The notes under the pieces are model-generated. The model was given only the letters and a program-made list of their open reading frames with translations. It had not been told where the DNA came from and did not search any database. From Pseudomonas putida (GTDB lineage Bacteria > Pseudomonadota > Gammaproteobacteria > Pseudomonadales > Pseudomonadaceae), in assembly GCF_030159595.1 (NCBI RefSeq), contig NZ_BSKJ01000005.1, positions 373,597 to 437,596 of the forward strand: a DNA stretch of 64,000 nucleotides. Reading direction: 5' to 3'. The first letter of the stretch is position 1; each line of letters starts with the position of its first letter. The position numbers and the translations under genes are program-made. Positions 56,297-64,000 of this stretch are shown piece by piece.

Positions 56297-56890
56297 ATGT
56301 TCAAGATCGTCCATCTGGTGACGGGCGTGGCAGCCTTGCTGCTCTCGCTCCTACCCAGCCTGAAAACCGATGCGACACCCTTCCTGCAACAACCTGACGC
56401 GGTCTACCTGGCCCTGCTCGGCCTGCTCAACCTGGTCCTGGCCCCGGTCGTGCCGCTTTACTACCGCGGCGCACGACAGCAGCTGCAGCACCTTGCCTGC
56501 GCCCTGGTGGTGGTGGCGGTGGTGCTACAGACCCTGACACTGCTGGCCCGCCCGGAAATGGGCAACCTAGCTGCGCTGGTCTGCGTAGCACTGGCCGTGG
56601 CCCTGCACCTGGCCGTTGGTTTTGCCCGCAGCCCGCGCAAGGCACGCAACAGCCAGCACACGGCGCAAGAGGGCGGCAGCCGTGATACCGGCACCGTAAA
56701 GTGGTTCAACACCTCGAAAGGTTTTGGCTTCATCTCCCGCGATTCGGGTGATGACATCTTCGTGCACTTTCGCGCCATTCGCGGCGAAGGCCATCGCATC
56801 CTGGTCGAAGGCCAGCGCGTGGAGTTTTCGGTGATGCACCGCGACAAGGGCCTGCAGGCCGAAGATGTGGTTGCGGTAACCCGCCGCTGA
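56297..56890 (+). CDS. Membrane-anchored cold-shock-domain protein
   Basis: A 197-residue fusion. Residues 1-110 hold about three to four hydrophobic segments ([73 protein letters not shown]), and residues 129-197 are a full cold-shock domain with both RNP motifs ([21 protein letters not shown]). The RNA/DNA-binding domain would face the cytoplasm. The function is unknown; similar fusions occur in other pseudomonads. Confidence 0.9.
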   Translation: MFKIVHLVTGVAALLLSLLPSLKTDATPFLQQPDAVYLALLGLLNLVLAPVVPLYYRGARQQLQHLACALVVVAVVLQTLTLLARPEMGNLAALVCVALAVALHLAVGFARSPRKARNSQHTAQEGGSRDTGTVKWFNTSKGFGFISRDSGDDIFVHFRAIRGEGHRILVEGQRVEFSVMHRDKGLQAEDVVAVTRR

Positions 56891-56906
56891 TTGCCGCCTC
56901 ATGCAT

Positions 56907-56940
56907 AGGCCTATTCACCGGCATGCCGGTGAACAGGCCT
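56907..56940. terminator. Long palindrome between convergent genes
   Basis: A 34-base palindrome with one mismatch (AGGCCTATTCACCGGCA and its complement). It lies between the cold-shock gene and slyX; T tails are missing, so it may act as a shared 3' end. Confidence 0.6.
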
Positions 56941-56950
56941 TGGCGACGTA

Positions 56951-57157
56951 TCAATAATGAGGCGGTGGCGCCTCTTCCCCTTCGCTGCCGTACTGGCCGA
57001 CCATCTCTTCATAACGCTTGATCAACTCGGCCATCTGCGATTGCAGCCGCTCGATCACCCGCGCCTGCTCGACCACCACGTCATTCAACGCCTGGATGGT
57101 GTCGTCCTGAAACGCCTGACGGGTTTCCAGTTCGACAATACGTAACTCCAGCGACAT
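56951..57157 (-). CDS. slyX: SlyX-family coiled-coil protein
   Basis: A 68-residue SlyX protein: a single coiled coil ([46 protein letters not shown]) and a PPPHY end typical of the family. The function is unknown. It starts one base after the HIT gene stop, so the two are co-transcribed. Confidence 0.92.
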   Translation of the reverse strand: MSLELRIVELETRQAFQDDTIQALNDVVVEQARVIERLQSQMAELIKRYEEMVGQYGSEGEEAPPPHY

Positions 57158-57158
57158 G

Positions 57159-57578
57159 TCAGGCCTCCTGATAACCAGCAAGTTGCAGCCCACGCAGACG
57201 CTGACGGATGGCTTGCACCTGGTCATCGCCATAGGCCACGGCCGGGCACTTGCCCCATACCGGTGCCGGCCAGGCGGCGTCGTCACGCTGGCGTACGACC
57301 ACATGCATGTGCAACTGACTGACCACATTGCCCAGGGTGGCCACGTTCATCTTGTCGGCGCCGTAGCTGGTTTTCAGCGCTTCAGCCAACAGGGTGGTTT
57401 CCTGCCACAACTGCTGCTGCTCCGCCGCATCAAGCTCGAACAGTTCGCTGACACCCGCACGCTTGGGCACCAGGATGAACCATGGGTAGTTGGCATCCTT
57501 GCTCAGCAGCAACTGGCACAACGCAAACTCCCCCAGCACCAGGGAATCCTGCTGCAAACGCGAATCGAGAACGAACAC
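57159..57578 (-). CDS. HIT-domain protein with altered triad
   Basis: A 139-residue histidine-triad-fold protein ([36 protein letters not shown]). The usual HxHxHxx is QLHMHVV, so the first histidine is Gln while the two others stay. This variant is common in the Pseudomonas 'HIT domain' group; it may hydrolyse or bind nucleotides. Downstream slyX follows at once. Confidence 0.88.
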   Translation of the reverse strand: MFVLDSRLQQDSLVLGEFALCQLLLSKDANYPWFILVPKRAGVSELFELDAAEQQQLWQETTLLAEALKTSYGADKMNVATLGNVVSQLHMHVVVRQRDDAAWPAPVWGKCPAVAYGDDQVQAIRQRLRGLQLAGYQEA

Positions 57579-58270
57579 GGCACATCTCCTTCAGGCAAAA
57601 CCAACCCGCTTCAAGCGGAAAACAGGCTTGCAAGGATACCTTGCACATTCCCGGTAACACAGCGCTACTTTTCGCACCAAAATGAGGCCGTCTGTCCACG
57701 CTCTCCACACCTGTCACCCCACAAACGACTCTGGATGAACAAGTTGCGGTAACACATTGACTTTCATGGCAGCTTTTTAAATTTTAATGATTCTCGACTC
57801 CAACATGTGCGAAAGCCGACTTCACCCCGTGTTTACGGGACTTTCCGACCCTCGGTAGCAGGTTTTGTGAAAATTTCATGAAGTGTTGCGAATTTTGAGC
57901 ACGCTTGTTGCATTCCCTTCACGCCAAGTCGGCACGACATCTGCAATGAGCAGGTGAGCGCGACAAATAACAACAGCGGCATTGGTTACCAGGGAGTTTC
58001 CCTAACCAGAACCGATAGTTACAGGTTCGTTACGGTTACAGAAACAGCGCTGGGGTTGTACGGCCCTTATACCAGGGCGTGATTTGCGACATGGAAATAC
58101 CTAAAAGCGACAGGGTGAAAAAGTTCCGAAAAGAGTGCTTATAGCCATATCGCCAACAACAGTCAGCGTGCTATACATTTTCGCCGACATAACAAGAAAG
58201 AGCTGCTCCATATAACTAAAACACATGGATGCAGCGGTACTCTTCCTAAAAACCAAAGGAGCAAATCACG
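57579..58270 (+). promoter_or_regulatory. Long regulatory region of the porin gene
   Basis: About 690 bases with no gene I can support. A sigma-54-type promoter sits at 57931-57944, giving a leader of about 315 bases. The leader holds a hairpin GGTTA-CCA-GGGA-GTT-TCCC-TAACC (57984-58007) and repeats of GTTAC (57985, 58018, 58029, 58035), two of them extended to GTTACAG. The region before the promoter is AT-rich. Confidence 0.5.
57931..57944 (+). promoter_or_regulatory. Candidate sigma-54 (RpoN) promoter
   Basis: GG at 57931-57932 and GC at 57943-57944 are separated by exactly ten bases (GGCACGACATCTGC), the -24/-12 geometry of RpoN promoters, and six of the conserved bases match. Transcription of P. 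aeruginosa oprE is known to involve RpoN, which agrees. Confidence 0.6.
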
Positions 58271-59551
58271 ATGCGCGTGATGAAGTGGAGCATGATCGCC
58301 CTGGCCGTTGCGGCAGGGACCTCGCAGTTGGCAATGGCCTCGGCACAAGACGAGTCCAAAGGTTTCCTCGAAGACAGCAAGCTGAACGTAAAAACCCGCA
58401 TGCTGTACTTCAGCCGTGACTTCCGTAACAACGACAGCGGCAAGAGCCGCGTCGAAGAAACCGGCCTGGGCTTCCTGGGTACCTTCGAGTCGGGCTTCAC
58501 CCAAGGCACCGTGGGCTTCGGCGTAGACGCCATCGGCATGCTGGGTCTGAAACTGGACAGCGGCAAAGGCCGCGCCGGCACCGGCCTGTTCCCGACCGCC
58601 TCTGACGGCCGTTCGCAAGATGATTACTCCGAAGGCGGCGGCGCAGTGAAACTGCGCGTTTCCAATACCGTACTGAAGTTCGGTGACCAGTTCACCGCCC
58701 TGCCAGTGCTCGCCACCGACGACAGCCGACTGCTGCCAGAGGTTGCTGAAGGCGGCCTGATCACCAGCAACGAAATCGATGGCCTGACCCTGCACGCCGG
58801 TCACTTCACTGCCCTGAACGCGCAGGCCCAGACCTACCACGACAGCCTGCGCCTGACCGAGGCCAACGTCTTCGGTGGCACTTACGCCATCAATGACAAC
58901 CTCAGCACCAGCGTCTACTACTCGCGCATCGAAGATCACTTCCGCAAGTGGTACGGTAACATCAACTGGGCGCTGCCGATCAGCGACAAGCAAGGCCTGG
59001 TGTTCGACTTCAACATCTATGACACCAAGTCCATCGGCGACAACCTGACCGGTGCATTCGTCAGCAAGGCCGACGGCAGCAACGAACTGGACAACATCGC
59101 AGCCAGCCTCTCGGCCGCCTACAACATTGGCGCCCACACCTTCACCCTGGCTTACCAGAAAGTCAGCGGCGACGGCGACTACGCCTACGGCGTCGACGGT
59201 GGCGGCACCATCTTCCTGGCCAACTCCGTTGCCCGCTCCGACTTCAACGCCGAAGACGAGAAGTCCTGGCAGGCTCGCTACGACCTGAACTTCGCCGAGT
59301 ACGGTGTACCTGGCCTGACGTTCATGACCCGCTATGTCCGCGGCTCGGGCGCCACGACCGAAAGCACCAACAACGGTAAAGAATGGGAACGCGACGTAGA
59401 CGTCAAGTACGTGCTGCAGAGCGGCCCGGCCAAAGACCTGAGCTTCCGCGTACGTCAGGCTACCTACCGCTCCAGCGACGGCGTTTACTACGGTTCGAGC
59501 TCGATCGACGAACTGCGCCTGATCGTGGAGTACCCGCTGAGCATCCTGTAA
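58271..59551 (+). CDS. OprD-superfamily porin, OprE-like
   Basis: A 426-residue outer-membrane porin with signal peptide (MRVMKWSMIALAVAAGTSQLAMA) and an 18-stranded barrel of the OprD family (GFLEDSKLNVKTRMLYFSRDF; DEKSWQARYDLNFAEYGVPGLTFMTRYVRG; final LRLIVEYPLSIL). OprE is the closest subgroup by motif and by its sigma-54 promoter. The barrel takes up small organic solutes; the substrate is unknown. GGAG lies 10 bases before the ATG. Confidence 0.92.
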   Translation: MRVMKWSMIALAVAAGTSQLAMASAQDESKGFLEDSKLNVKTRMLYFSRDFRNNDSGKSRVEETGLGFLGTFESGFTQGTVGFGVDAIGMLGLKLDSGKGRAGTGLFPTASDGRSQDDYSEGGGAVKLRVSNTVLKFGDQFTALPVLATDDSRLLPEVAEGGLITSNEIDGLTLHAGHFTALNAQAQTYHDSLRLTEANVFGGTYAINDNLSTSVYYSRIEDHFRKWYGNINWALPISDKQGLVFDFNIYDTKSIGDNLTGAFVSKADGSNELDNIAASLSAAYNIGAHTFTLAYQKVSGDGDYAYGVDGGGTIFLANSVARSDFNAEDEKSWQARYDLNFAEYGVPGLTFMTRYVRGSGATTESTNNGKEWERDVDVKYVLQSGPAKDLSFRVRQATYRSSDGVYYGSSSIDELRLIVEYPLSIL

Positions 59552-59580
59552 GCCTGGCTTGCAGTGCCCCGCACCTGAAA

Positions 59581-59606
59581 AGCCCGGCGATCACGCCGGG
59601 CTTTTT
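59581..59606 (+). terminator. Rho-independent terminator of the porin gene
   Basis: Nine-base-pair stem AGCCCGGCG / CGCCGGGCT with an ATCA loop and TTTTT tail, 29 bases after the porin stop codon. Confidence 0.92.
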
Positions 59607-59710
59607 CTTGGCTGACAAGCGTCACGCCCTGGGGCATCCTGTACGCCTTCGTTTCACCCCCGTACAATGCGGGGCTATTTCAACGTCTTAGGCAATCGAC
59701 ACGGCTAACC

Positions 59711-61426
59711 ATGCGCACCAGTCAATATTTGCTCGCCACCCAGAAAGAAACCCCTGCCGACGCAGTGGTCATCAGCCATCAGCTCATGCTGCGTGCCGGC
59801 ATGATCCGCAAACTGGCCTCTGGCCTGTACACCTGGCTGCCGATGGGCCTGCGGGTAATGCGCAAGGTCGAGGCCGTGGTGCGTGAGGAAATGAACGCCG
59901 CCGGCGCCCTGGAAGTGCTGATGCCGAGCATCCAGCCTGCCGAGCTGTGGCAGGAATCCGGTCGCTGGGAACAGTACGGCCCGGAGCTGCTGCGCCTGAA
60001 GGATCGTCACCAGCGCGACTTCTGCGTTGGCCCGACCCACGAAGAAGTCATCACCGACCTGGCCCGTAACGAGCTGTCCAGCTATAAACAGCTGCCACTC
60101 AACATGTACCAGATCCAGACCAAGTTCCGTGACGAGATCCGCCCACGCTTCGGCCTGATGCGTGGCCGCGAGTTCATCATGAAGGACGCCTACTCGTTCC
60201 ATGCCGACCAGGCTTCCCTGCAGGAAACCTACGACCGCATGCACCAGGCGTACAGCAATGTGTTCACCCGCCTGGGTCTGGACTTCCGCCCAGTGCAGGC
60301 CGACACCGGCTCGATCGGTGGCAGCTATTCGCACGAATTCCATGTACTGGCCGAGTCTGGCGAAGACGACGTGATCTTCAGCGACAGCTCCGACTACGCC
60401 GCCAACATCGAGAAGGCCGAGGCCATCCCGCGTGAAACCGTGCGCCCAGCCCCTACCGAGGAGCTGCGCCTGGTCGACACGCCAAACGCCAAGACCATCG
60501 CCCAGCTGGTGGAAAACTTCGGCCTGGCGATCGAAAAGACCGTCAAGACCCTGATCGTACGCGGCGCAGAGGAGGGCAAACTGATTGCCCTGATCGTCCG
60601 TGGCGACCACGAACTGAACGAAATCAAGGCCACCAAGCTGGAACAGGTTGCCGACCCACTGGTCATGGCCACCGAAGCCGAACTGCGCGACGCCATTGGC
60701 GCCGGCGCCGGCTCGCTCGGCCCGCTGAACCTGCCGCTGGAATGCATCATCGACCGTTCGGTTGCCCTGATGAGCGACTTCGGCATCGGTGCCAACATCG
60801 ACGACAAGCACTACTTTGGCGTCAACTGGGAACGTGACCTGCCGGTTCCACAGGTCGCCGACCTGCGCAACGTGGTGGAAGGCGACCCTAGCCCGGACGG
60901 CCAGGGCACCCTGGTAATCAAGCGCGGCATCGAAGTGGGCCACATCTTCCAGCTGGGCACCAAGTACAGCGAGGCGCTGAAGTGCCAGGTACTGGGCGAG
61001 AACGGCAAACCGGTCGTACTGTCGATGGGCTGCTACGGCATTGGTGTATCCCGCGTAGTTGCAGCGGCCATCGAGCAGAGCTATGACGACAAGGGCATCA
61101 TCTGGAACGACGCCCTGGCCCCGTTCCAGATCGCCCTGGTACCGCTGCGCTACGAAACCGAAGTAGTCCGCGAGGCAACCGACAAGCTGTACGCCGAACT
61201 GACCGCCGCCGGCTTTGAAGTGCTGCTGGACGACCGCGACAAGAAGACCAGCCCAGGCATCAAGTTTGCCGACATGGAGCTGATCGGCATCCCGCACCGC
61301 ATCGTCGTCAGCGATCGCGGCCTGGCCGAAGGCAACCTGGAGTACAAGCACCGCACCGAGCAGGACGCCCAGGCGTTGCCGCTCAATGAAGTGCTGAGCT
61401 TCCTGCAGGCCCGCGTTCGCCGCTGA
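59711..61426 (+). CDS. proS: Prolyl-tRNA synthetase
   Basis: A 571-residue bacterial-type ProRS with an insertion (YbaK-like editing) domain between motifs 2 and 3 (about 225-390). Motifs [50 protein letters not shown], and [16 protein letters not shown] are present. Length is normal. Confidence 0.98.
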   Translation: MRTSQYLLATQKETPADAVVISHQLMLRAGMIRKLASGLYTWLPMGLRVMRKVEAVVREEMNAAGALEVLMPSIQPAELWQESGRWEQYGPELLRLKDRHQRDFCVGPTHEEVITDLARNELSSYKQLPLNMYQIQTKFRDEIRPRFGLMRGREFIMKDAYSFHADQASLQETYDRMHQAYSNVFTRLGLDFRPVQADTGSIGGSYSHEFHVLAESGEDDVIFSDSSDYAANIEKAEAIPRETVRPAPTEELRLVDTPNAKTIAQLVENFGLAIEKTVKTLIVRGAEEGKLIALIVRGDHELNEIKATKLEQVADPLVMATEAELRDAIGAGAGSLGPLNLPLECIIDRSVALMSDFGIGANIDDKHYFGVNWERDLPVPQVADLRNVVEGDPSPDGQGTLVIKRGIEVGHIFQLGTKYSEALKCQVLGENGKPVVLSMGCYGIGVSRVVAAAIEQSYDDKGIIWNDALAPFQIALVPLRYETEVVREATDKLYAELTAAGFEVLLDDRDKKTSPGIKFADMELIGIPHRIVVSDRGLAEGNLEYKHRTEQDAQALPLNEVLSFLQARVRR

Positions 61427-61446
61427 TAACCAATGCACGAGTGATC

Positions 61447-62397
61447 ATGTTCAAGCGAAGTACCTTTACCCTGGGGGGCGCCGCACTGTGCGGCGCCCTG
61501 CTCGTCAGCGGCTGCGCCAACCAGATGTCCCAGCGCAGCGACCATGAGGAGCGCGTCGAGCGCAAACTGCTCGAGCACACCCTGCAGATCGATGTCGGCG
61601 AGCCGAAGGTGATGGAGCTTCCGCAACGACGCGTGCGCGTGCATGAGCAGAAGCGCTTCGAAGTCACCGAGTTCGAAGTTACCCGGCGCTATGACCGCTA
61701 CACGCCCTATCAGCCCTGGCGAGAAATCTACGAGATCCCGCTGGGTGCAGTGGCCGTGGTGGCGGGCGTTGGCGCCAACGTGGTCAATGTCTTCGCCTTG
61801 GGCAACCTGCCGGAAAGCATTACCCACGACTGGCTCAGCTACGGCGTAGACGGGCTGAACCCGTTCATGAACGTGCCGTCCAACGGCCGCGCCCAGCAGA
61901 ACCTGGCCGGAATCAGCGAAGTGCAGAAAGGCAAACGCGAGGAATCGACCAGCGTGCCCTGGAGCGAGCGCCTGGTCGAGGTCAAGGCTGGCAAGATGAC
62001 CCACGAACTGACGACCGACAGGAACGGCGTGCTGCGCCTGAACCTGCTCGACAGCCCGTTCTCCGAGCAGAACCTCAACCACATCGGCACCCTGCACCTG
62101 CAGGTACTCGACGAGGACAACGCGGTACGGGGTGATGCCAGCCTGCTGGTCAGCGCCACCCTGCGCAACAAGCTGCTCGAAGCCCATGAGCTGATCTTCG
62201 ATGACCTCGAAGATGACGATGTCGGCCAATGGGTCCACCGGGTCAAGCGCCTGTCCGAGTTGGGTCTGGAAGAAGAAGCCAGTGAAATGGAACAAAGCCT
62301 GATCGAGCTGACCCGCAACGATCCGGAGCTGCAGCAGGAATTTCTGCAGTCGCTGACCAAGGCCACTGGCCGGCTGGTAGCTGATCCCGGACAGTAG
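61447..62397 (+). CDS. Conserved lipoprotein of unknown function
   Basis: A 316-residue lipoprotein; signal peptide ends LLVSGC (lipobox). The mature protein has a charged N-terminal part, a hydrophobic glycine segment (IPLGAVAVVAGVGANVVNVFALG, about 98-120), and a soluble C-terminal domain. No named family is recognised. ATG 61447 is taken over the GTG at 61441. It lies 20 bases after proS and may be co-transcribed with it. Confidence 0.8.
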   Translation: MFKRSTFTLGGAALCGALLVSGCANQMSQRSDHEERVERKLLEHTLQIDVGEPKVMELPQRRVRVHEQKRFEVTEFEVTRRYDRYTPYQPWREIYEIPLGAVAVVAGVGANVVNVFALGNLPESITHDWLSYGVDGLNPFMNVPSNGRAQQNLAGISEVQKGKREESTSVPWSERLVEVKAGKMTHELTTDRNGVLRLNLLDSPFSEQNLNHIGTLHLQVLDEDNAVRGDASLLVSATLRNKLLEAHELIFDDLEDDDVGQWVHRVKRLSELGLEEEASEMEQSLIELTRNDPELQQEFLQSLTKATGRLVADPGQ

Positions 62398-62398
62398 G

Positions 62399-62413
62399 AG
62401 CGAGCTTGCTCGC
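62399..62413. repeat. Short GAGCGAGCTTGCTCGC palindrome
   Basis: An inverted repeat of the common Pseudomonas REP type (GCGAGCTTGCTCGC) just after the lipoprotein stop. Single copy in this window. Confidence 0.6.
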
Positions 62414-62416
62414 GAT

Positions 62417-62439
62417 GGGCCGCATATGCGGCCCTTTTT
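62417..62439 (+). terminator. Terminator of the proS-lipoprotein unit
   Basis: Perfect palindrome GGGCCGCATATGCGGCCC (62417-62434) followed by TTTTT. It overlaps the end of dinB on the other strand. Confidence 0.92.
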
Positions 62440-63502
62440 ATTCAGGTACGAACAATTCCAACTGCTCATGCGCCCCGCGCAAATCGCGCAGCCTCACCCC
62501 CACCCCCAACAAGCGTACCGGCTTGCCTCCACGCGCGAACGCCTGCCCCAGCAACTGCCGATAACTCTCCAGGTCTCTGCCGGCTCCGGCCTGCTCCATG
62601 GTGGTCTGGCTAAAGTCGTGGAATTTCACTTTGACGAAGGGCTTGTCCGGCCGGTAACTGCTGTCCATGCGGGCAATGCGTTCGTTCAGGCTTTCCAGTA
62701 GTTCGGGCAGCCGCGCCAGGCAACTGGCCAGGTCCGGCAGATCAGTGTCGTAGGTGTTTTCCACACTGACCGACTGCCTGCGGCTGTCATTGTGTACGGC
62801 ACGCTCATCTATACCCCGCGCCAGCCCCCATAAACGCTCGCCAAAGCTACCAAACTCACGCACCAAGGCCAGGCGCGACCATTCACGCAGGTCAAGGCAG
62901 GTTTCGATGCCCAGCCGTGCCAGCTTATCTGCCGTCACCTTGCCAACCCCGTGTAGCCTGGCCACTGGCAAGGCGGCAACGAACACCTCCACCTCGCCCG
63001 GGGTAATCACGAACAGCCCGTTGGGTTTACGCCAGTCACTGGCGATCTTGGCCAGGAACTTGTTTGGCGCCACGCCCGCCGACACGGTGATATGCAAGGT
63101 GCGGGCGACCCGCCGGCGAATATCCTCGGCAATGCGCGTGGCACTGCCCGAATACCACTGGCTGTCGCTCACATCCAGGTAGGCTTCATCCAGCGACAAC
63201 GGCTCGATCAGTTCGGTGTAGTCGCGGAATATCGTGTGGATTTCCCGCGAGGCCTCCCGGTAGGCCTCGAAGCGTGGCTTGACGATCAACAGGTCGGGGC
63301 ACAGCTTCAGCGCATGCCGGGAAGACATGGCAGAACGAACGCCATAGGCACGTGCTTCATAGTTGCAGGTGGCGATCACCCCACGGTGGCCGGGCGAGCC
63401 CCCCACTGCCATAGGCCGACCGGCCAGGCGCGGGTCGTCACGCATCTCGATTGCGGCGTAAAAGCAATCGCAGTCAACGTGGATGATCTTGCGCAAGGAC
63501 AT
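62438..63502 (-). CDS. dinB: DNA polymerase IV (DinB)
   Basis: A 354-residue Y-family translesion polymerase. The catalytic motif IIHVDCDCFYAAIE (residues 6-19) and SLDEAYLDVS, the helix-hairpin-helix ALPVARLHGVGKVTADKL, and the little-finger domain are present. The extreme C-terminal LFVPE is short, and no consensus beta-clamp-binding motif is obvious beyond QLELFVPE (a plausible clamp-binding motif). Confidence 0.96.
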   Translation of the reverse strand: MSLRKIIHVDCDCFYAAIEMRDDPRLAGRPMAVGGSPGHRGVIATCNYEARAYGVRSAMSSRHALKLCPDLLIVKPRFEAYREASREIHTIFRDYTELIEPLSLDEAYLDVSDSQWYSGSATRIAEDIRRRVARTLHITVSAGVAPNKFLAKIASDWRKPNGLFVITPGEVEVFVAALPVARLHGVGKVTADKLARLGIETCLDLREWSRLALVREFGSFGERLWGLARGIDERAVHNDSRRQSVSVENTYDTDLPDLASCLARLPELLESLNERIARMDSSYRPDKPFVKVKFHDFSQTTMEQAGAGRDLESYRQLLGQAFARGGKPVRLLGVGVRLRDLRGAHEQLELFVPE

Positions 63503-63675
63503 GGATGACCGTCAGCACTGTAAATTCATACAGATAGTATCGCATGCACCCTGCTCTGAAACAGCTCACCGCTTCGCTACACGATAATCGGCCTGAAAGC
63601 CCCGCCGCGCCTGAGCTGCACCTTGTTATCAAACGCTAAGGGTTTGAACAAAAAAGGTTTTTCCTGAATATTTGC

Positions 63676-63703
63676 TTGACAATGGGAAGCAAATCCGTAG
63701 AAT
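63676..63703 (+). promoter_or_regulatory. Promoter of the first initiator tRNA gene
   Basis: TTGACA (63676-63681), 16-base spacer, TAGAAT (63698-63703), just before tRNA-fMet. Confidence 0.8.
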
Positions 63704-63716
63704 TCGATCTCACAGG

Positions 63717-63793
<77 letters not shown>

Positions 63794-63803
63794 GATTCGA
63801 GAA

Positions 63804-63832
63804 AAGGCCACTGTTAACGCAGTGGCCTTTTT
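63804..63832 (+). terminator. Terminator of the first initiator tRNA gene
   Basis: Stem AAGGCCACTG / CAGTGGCCTT with a TTTTT tail, 11 bases after the tRNA. Confidence 0.92.
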
Positions 63833-63888
63833 CTTTGCCCGCTGAAAAGGCACTGCGTAAAAAACCTAGAAAAATCAACACATAGCGC

Positions 63889-63916
63889 TTGACGTGCCAT
63901 TTATAAACTGTAGAAT
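63889..63916 (+). promoter_or_regulatory. Promoter of the second initiator tRNA gene
   Basis: TTGACG (63889-63894), 16-base spacer, TAGAAT (63911-63916), closely like the first tRNA promoter. Confidence 0.75.
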
Positions 63917-63929
63917 TCGATCCCACAGG

Positions 63930-64000
<71 letters not shown>

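Noticed and set aside
59705..61438. Long minus-strand frame opposite proS
   Set aside because: Complement of the proS coding region, composition only.

Overview
The window is a stretch of core chromosome from a fluorescent pseudomonad, most like the Pseudomonas putida group. The evidence is the high GC content, a purC / MBL / bamC / dapA / gcvR / bcp block, a queE-queC / cpoB-pal-tolBARQ-ybgC / ruvBAC / yebC / aspS block, an OprE-type porin, a McpU-type chemoreceptor and many copies of the P. putida REP palindrome. No transposase, integrase or CRISPR array was seen.

Layout. 1-4.7 kb: an ArsR-type regulator, a four-cysteine SufR-like regulator with a periplasmic helical partner, malate:quinone oxidoreductase, a YhfL lipoprotein and a LysE-type exporter. 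4.7-8.8 kb: a three-gene envelope operon of unknown function. 9-11.2 kb: a small accessory patch with a lone AAA+ ATPase, a candidate structured RNA, a small reading frame cut by a REP element, a DUF3077 gene and tRNA-Ser. 11.3-22.1 kb: housekeeping genes (purC, MBL hydrolase, bamC, dapA, gcvR, bcp, PerM-type permease, TusA-type protein, bepA, nadA, DUF945 protein). 22.1-28.1 kb: an APC permease with an upstream overlapping leader ORF, the polyamine-type chemoreceptor, a CDF transporter and a DUF4434 protein. 28.1-42.0 kb: a ten-gene minus-strand operon. 42.4-55 kb: tRNA-Lys, queuosine genes, tol-pal, ruvABC, yebC, aspS. 55-64 kb: RHH protein, Dps, a membrane-anchored cold-shock protein, SlyX, a HIT protein, the porin, proS, a lipoprotein, dinB and two initiator tRNA genes (the second cut by the window end).

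The most interesting region is the ten-gene operon at 42027-28108. It combines three modules that are normally separate. The first is a polysaccharide synthesis/export module: a BcsB-like protein, an NfrB-like glycosyltransferase with a C-terminal MshEN (c-di-GMP type) domain, and an NfrA-like TPR/outer-membrane protein. The second is an O-acylation module: two SGNH AlgJ/AlgX-like proteins, an AlgI/DltB-type MBOAT and an AlgF-like protein. The third is a carrier-protein activation module: a DltA-like adenylating enzyme, a DltC-like carrier protein and an acyl-CoA dehydrogenase. The inferred job is to make a c-di-GMP-controlled exopolysaccharide decorated with an aminoacyl group that may be oxidised on its carrier before transfer. 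The modification chemistry is a hypothesis from gene content.

Other notable signals are a sigma-54-type promoter with a long repeat-bearing leader before the porin, three TAGCGA repeats at exact 10-bp spacing before the ATPase, and a C11 tract plus leader ORF before the permease.
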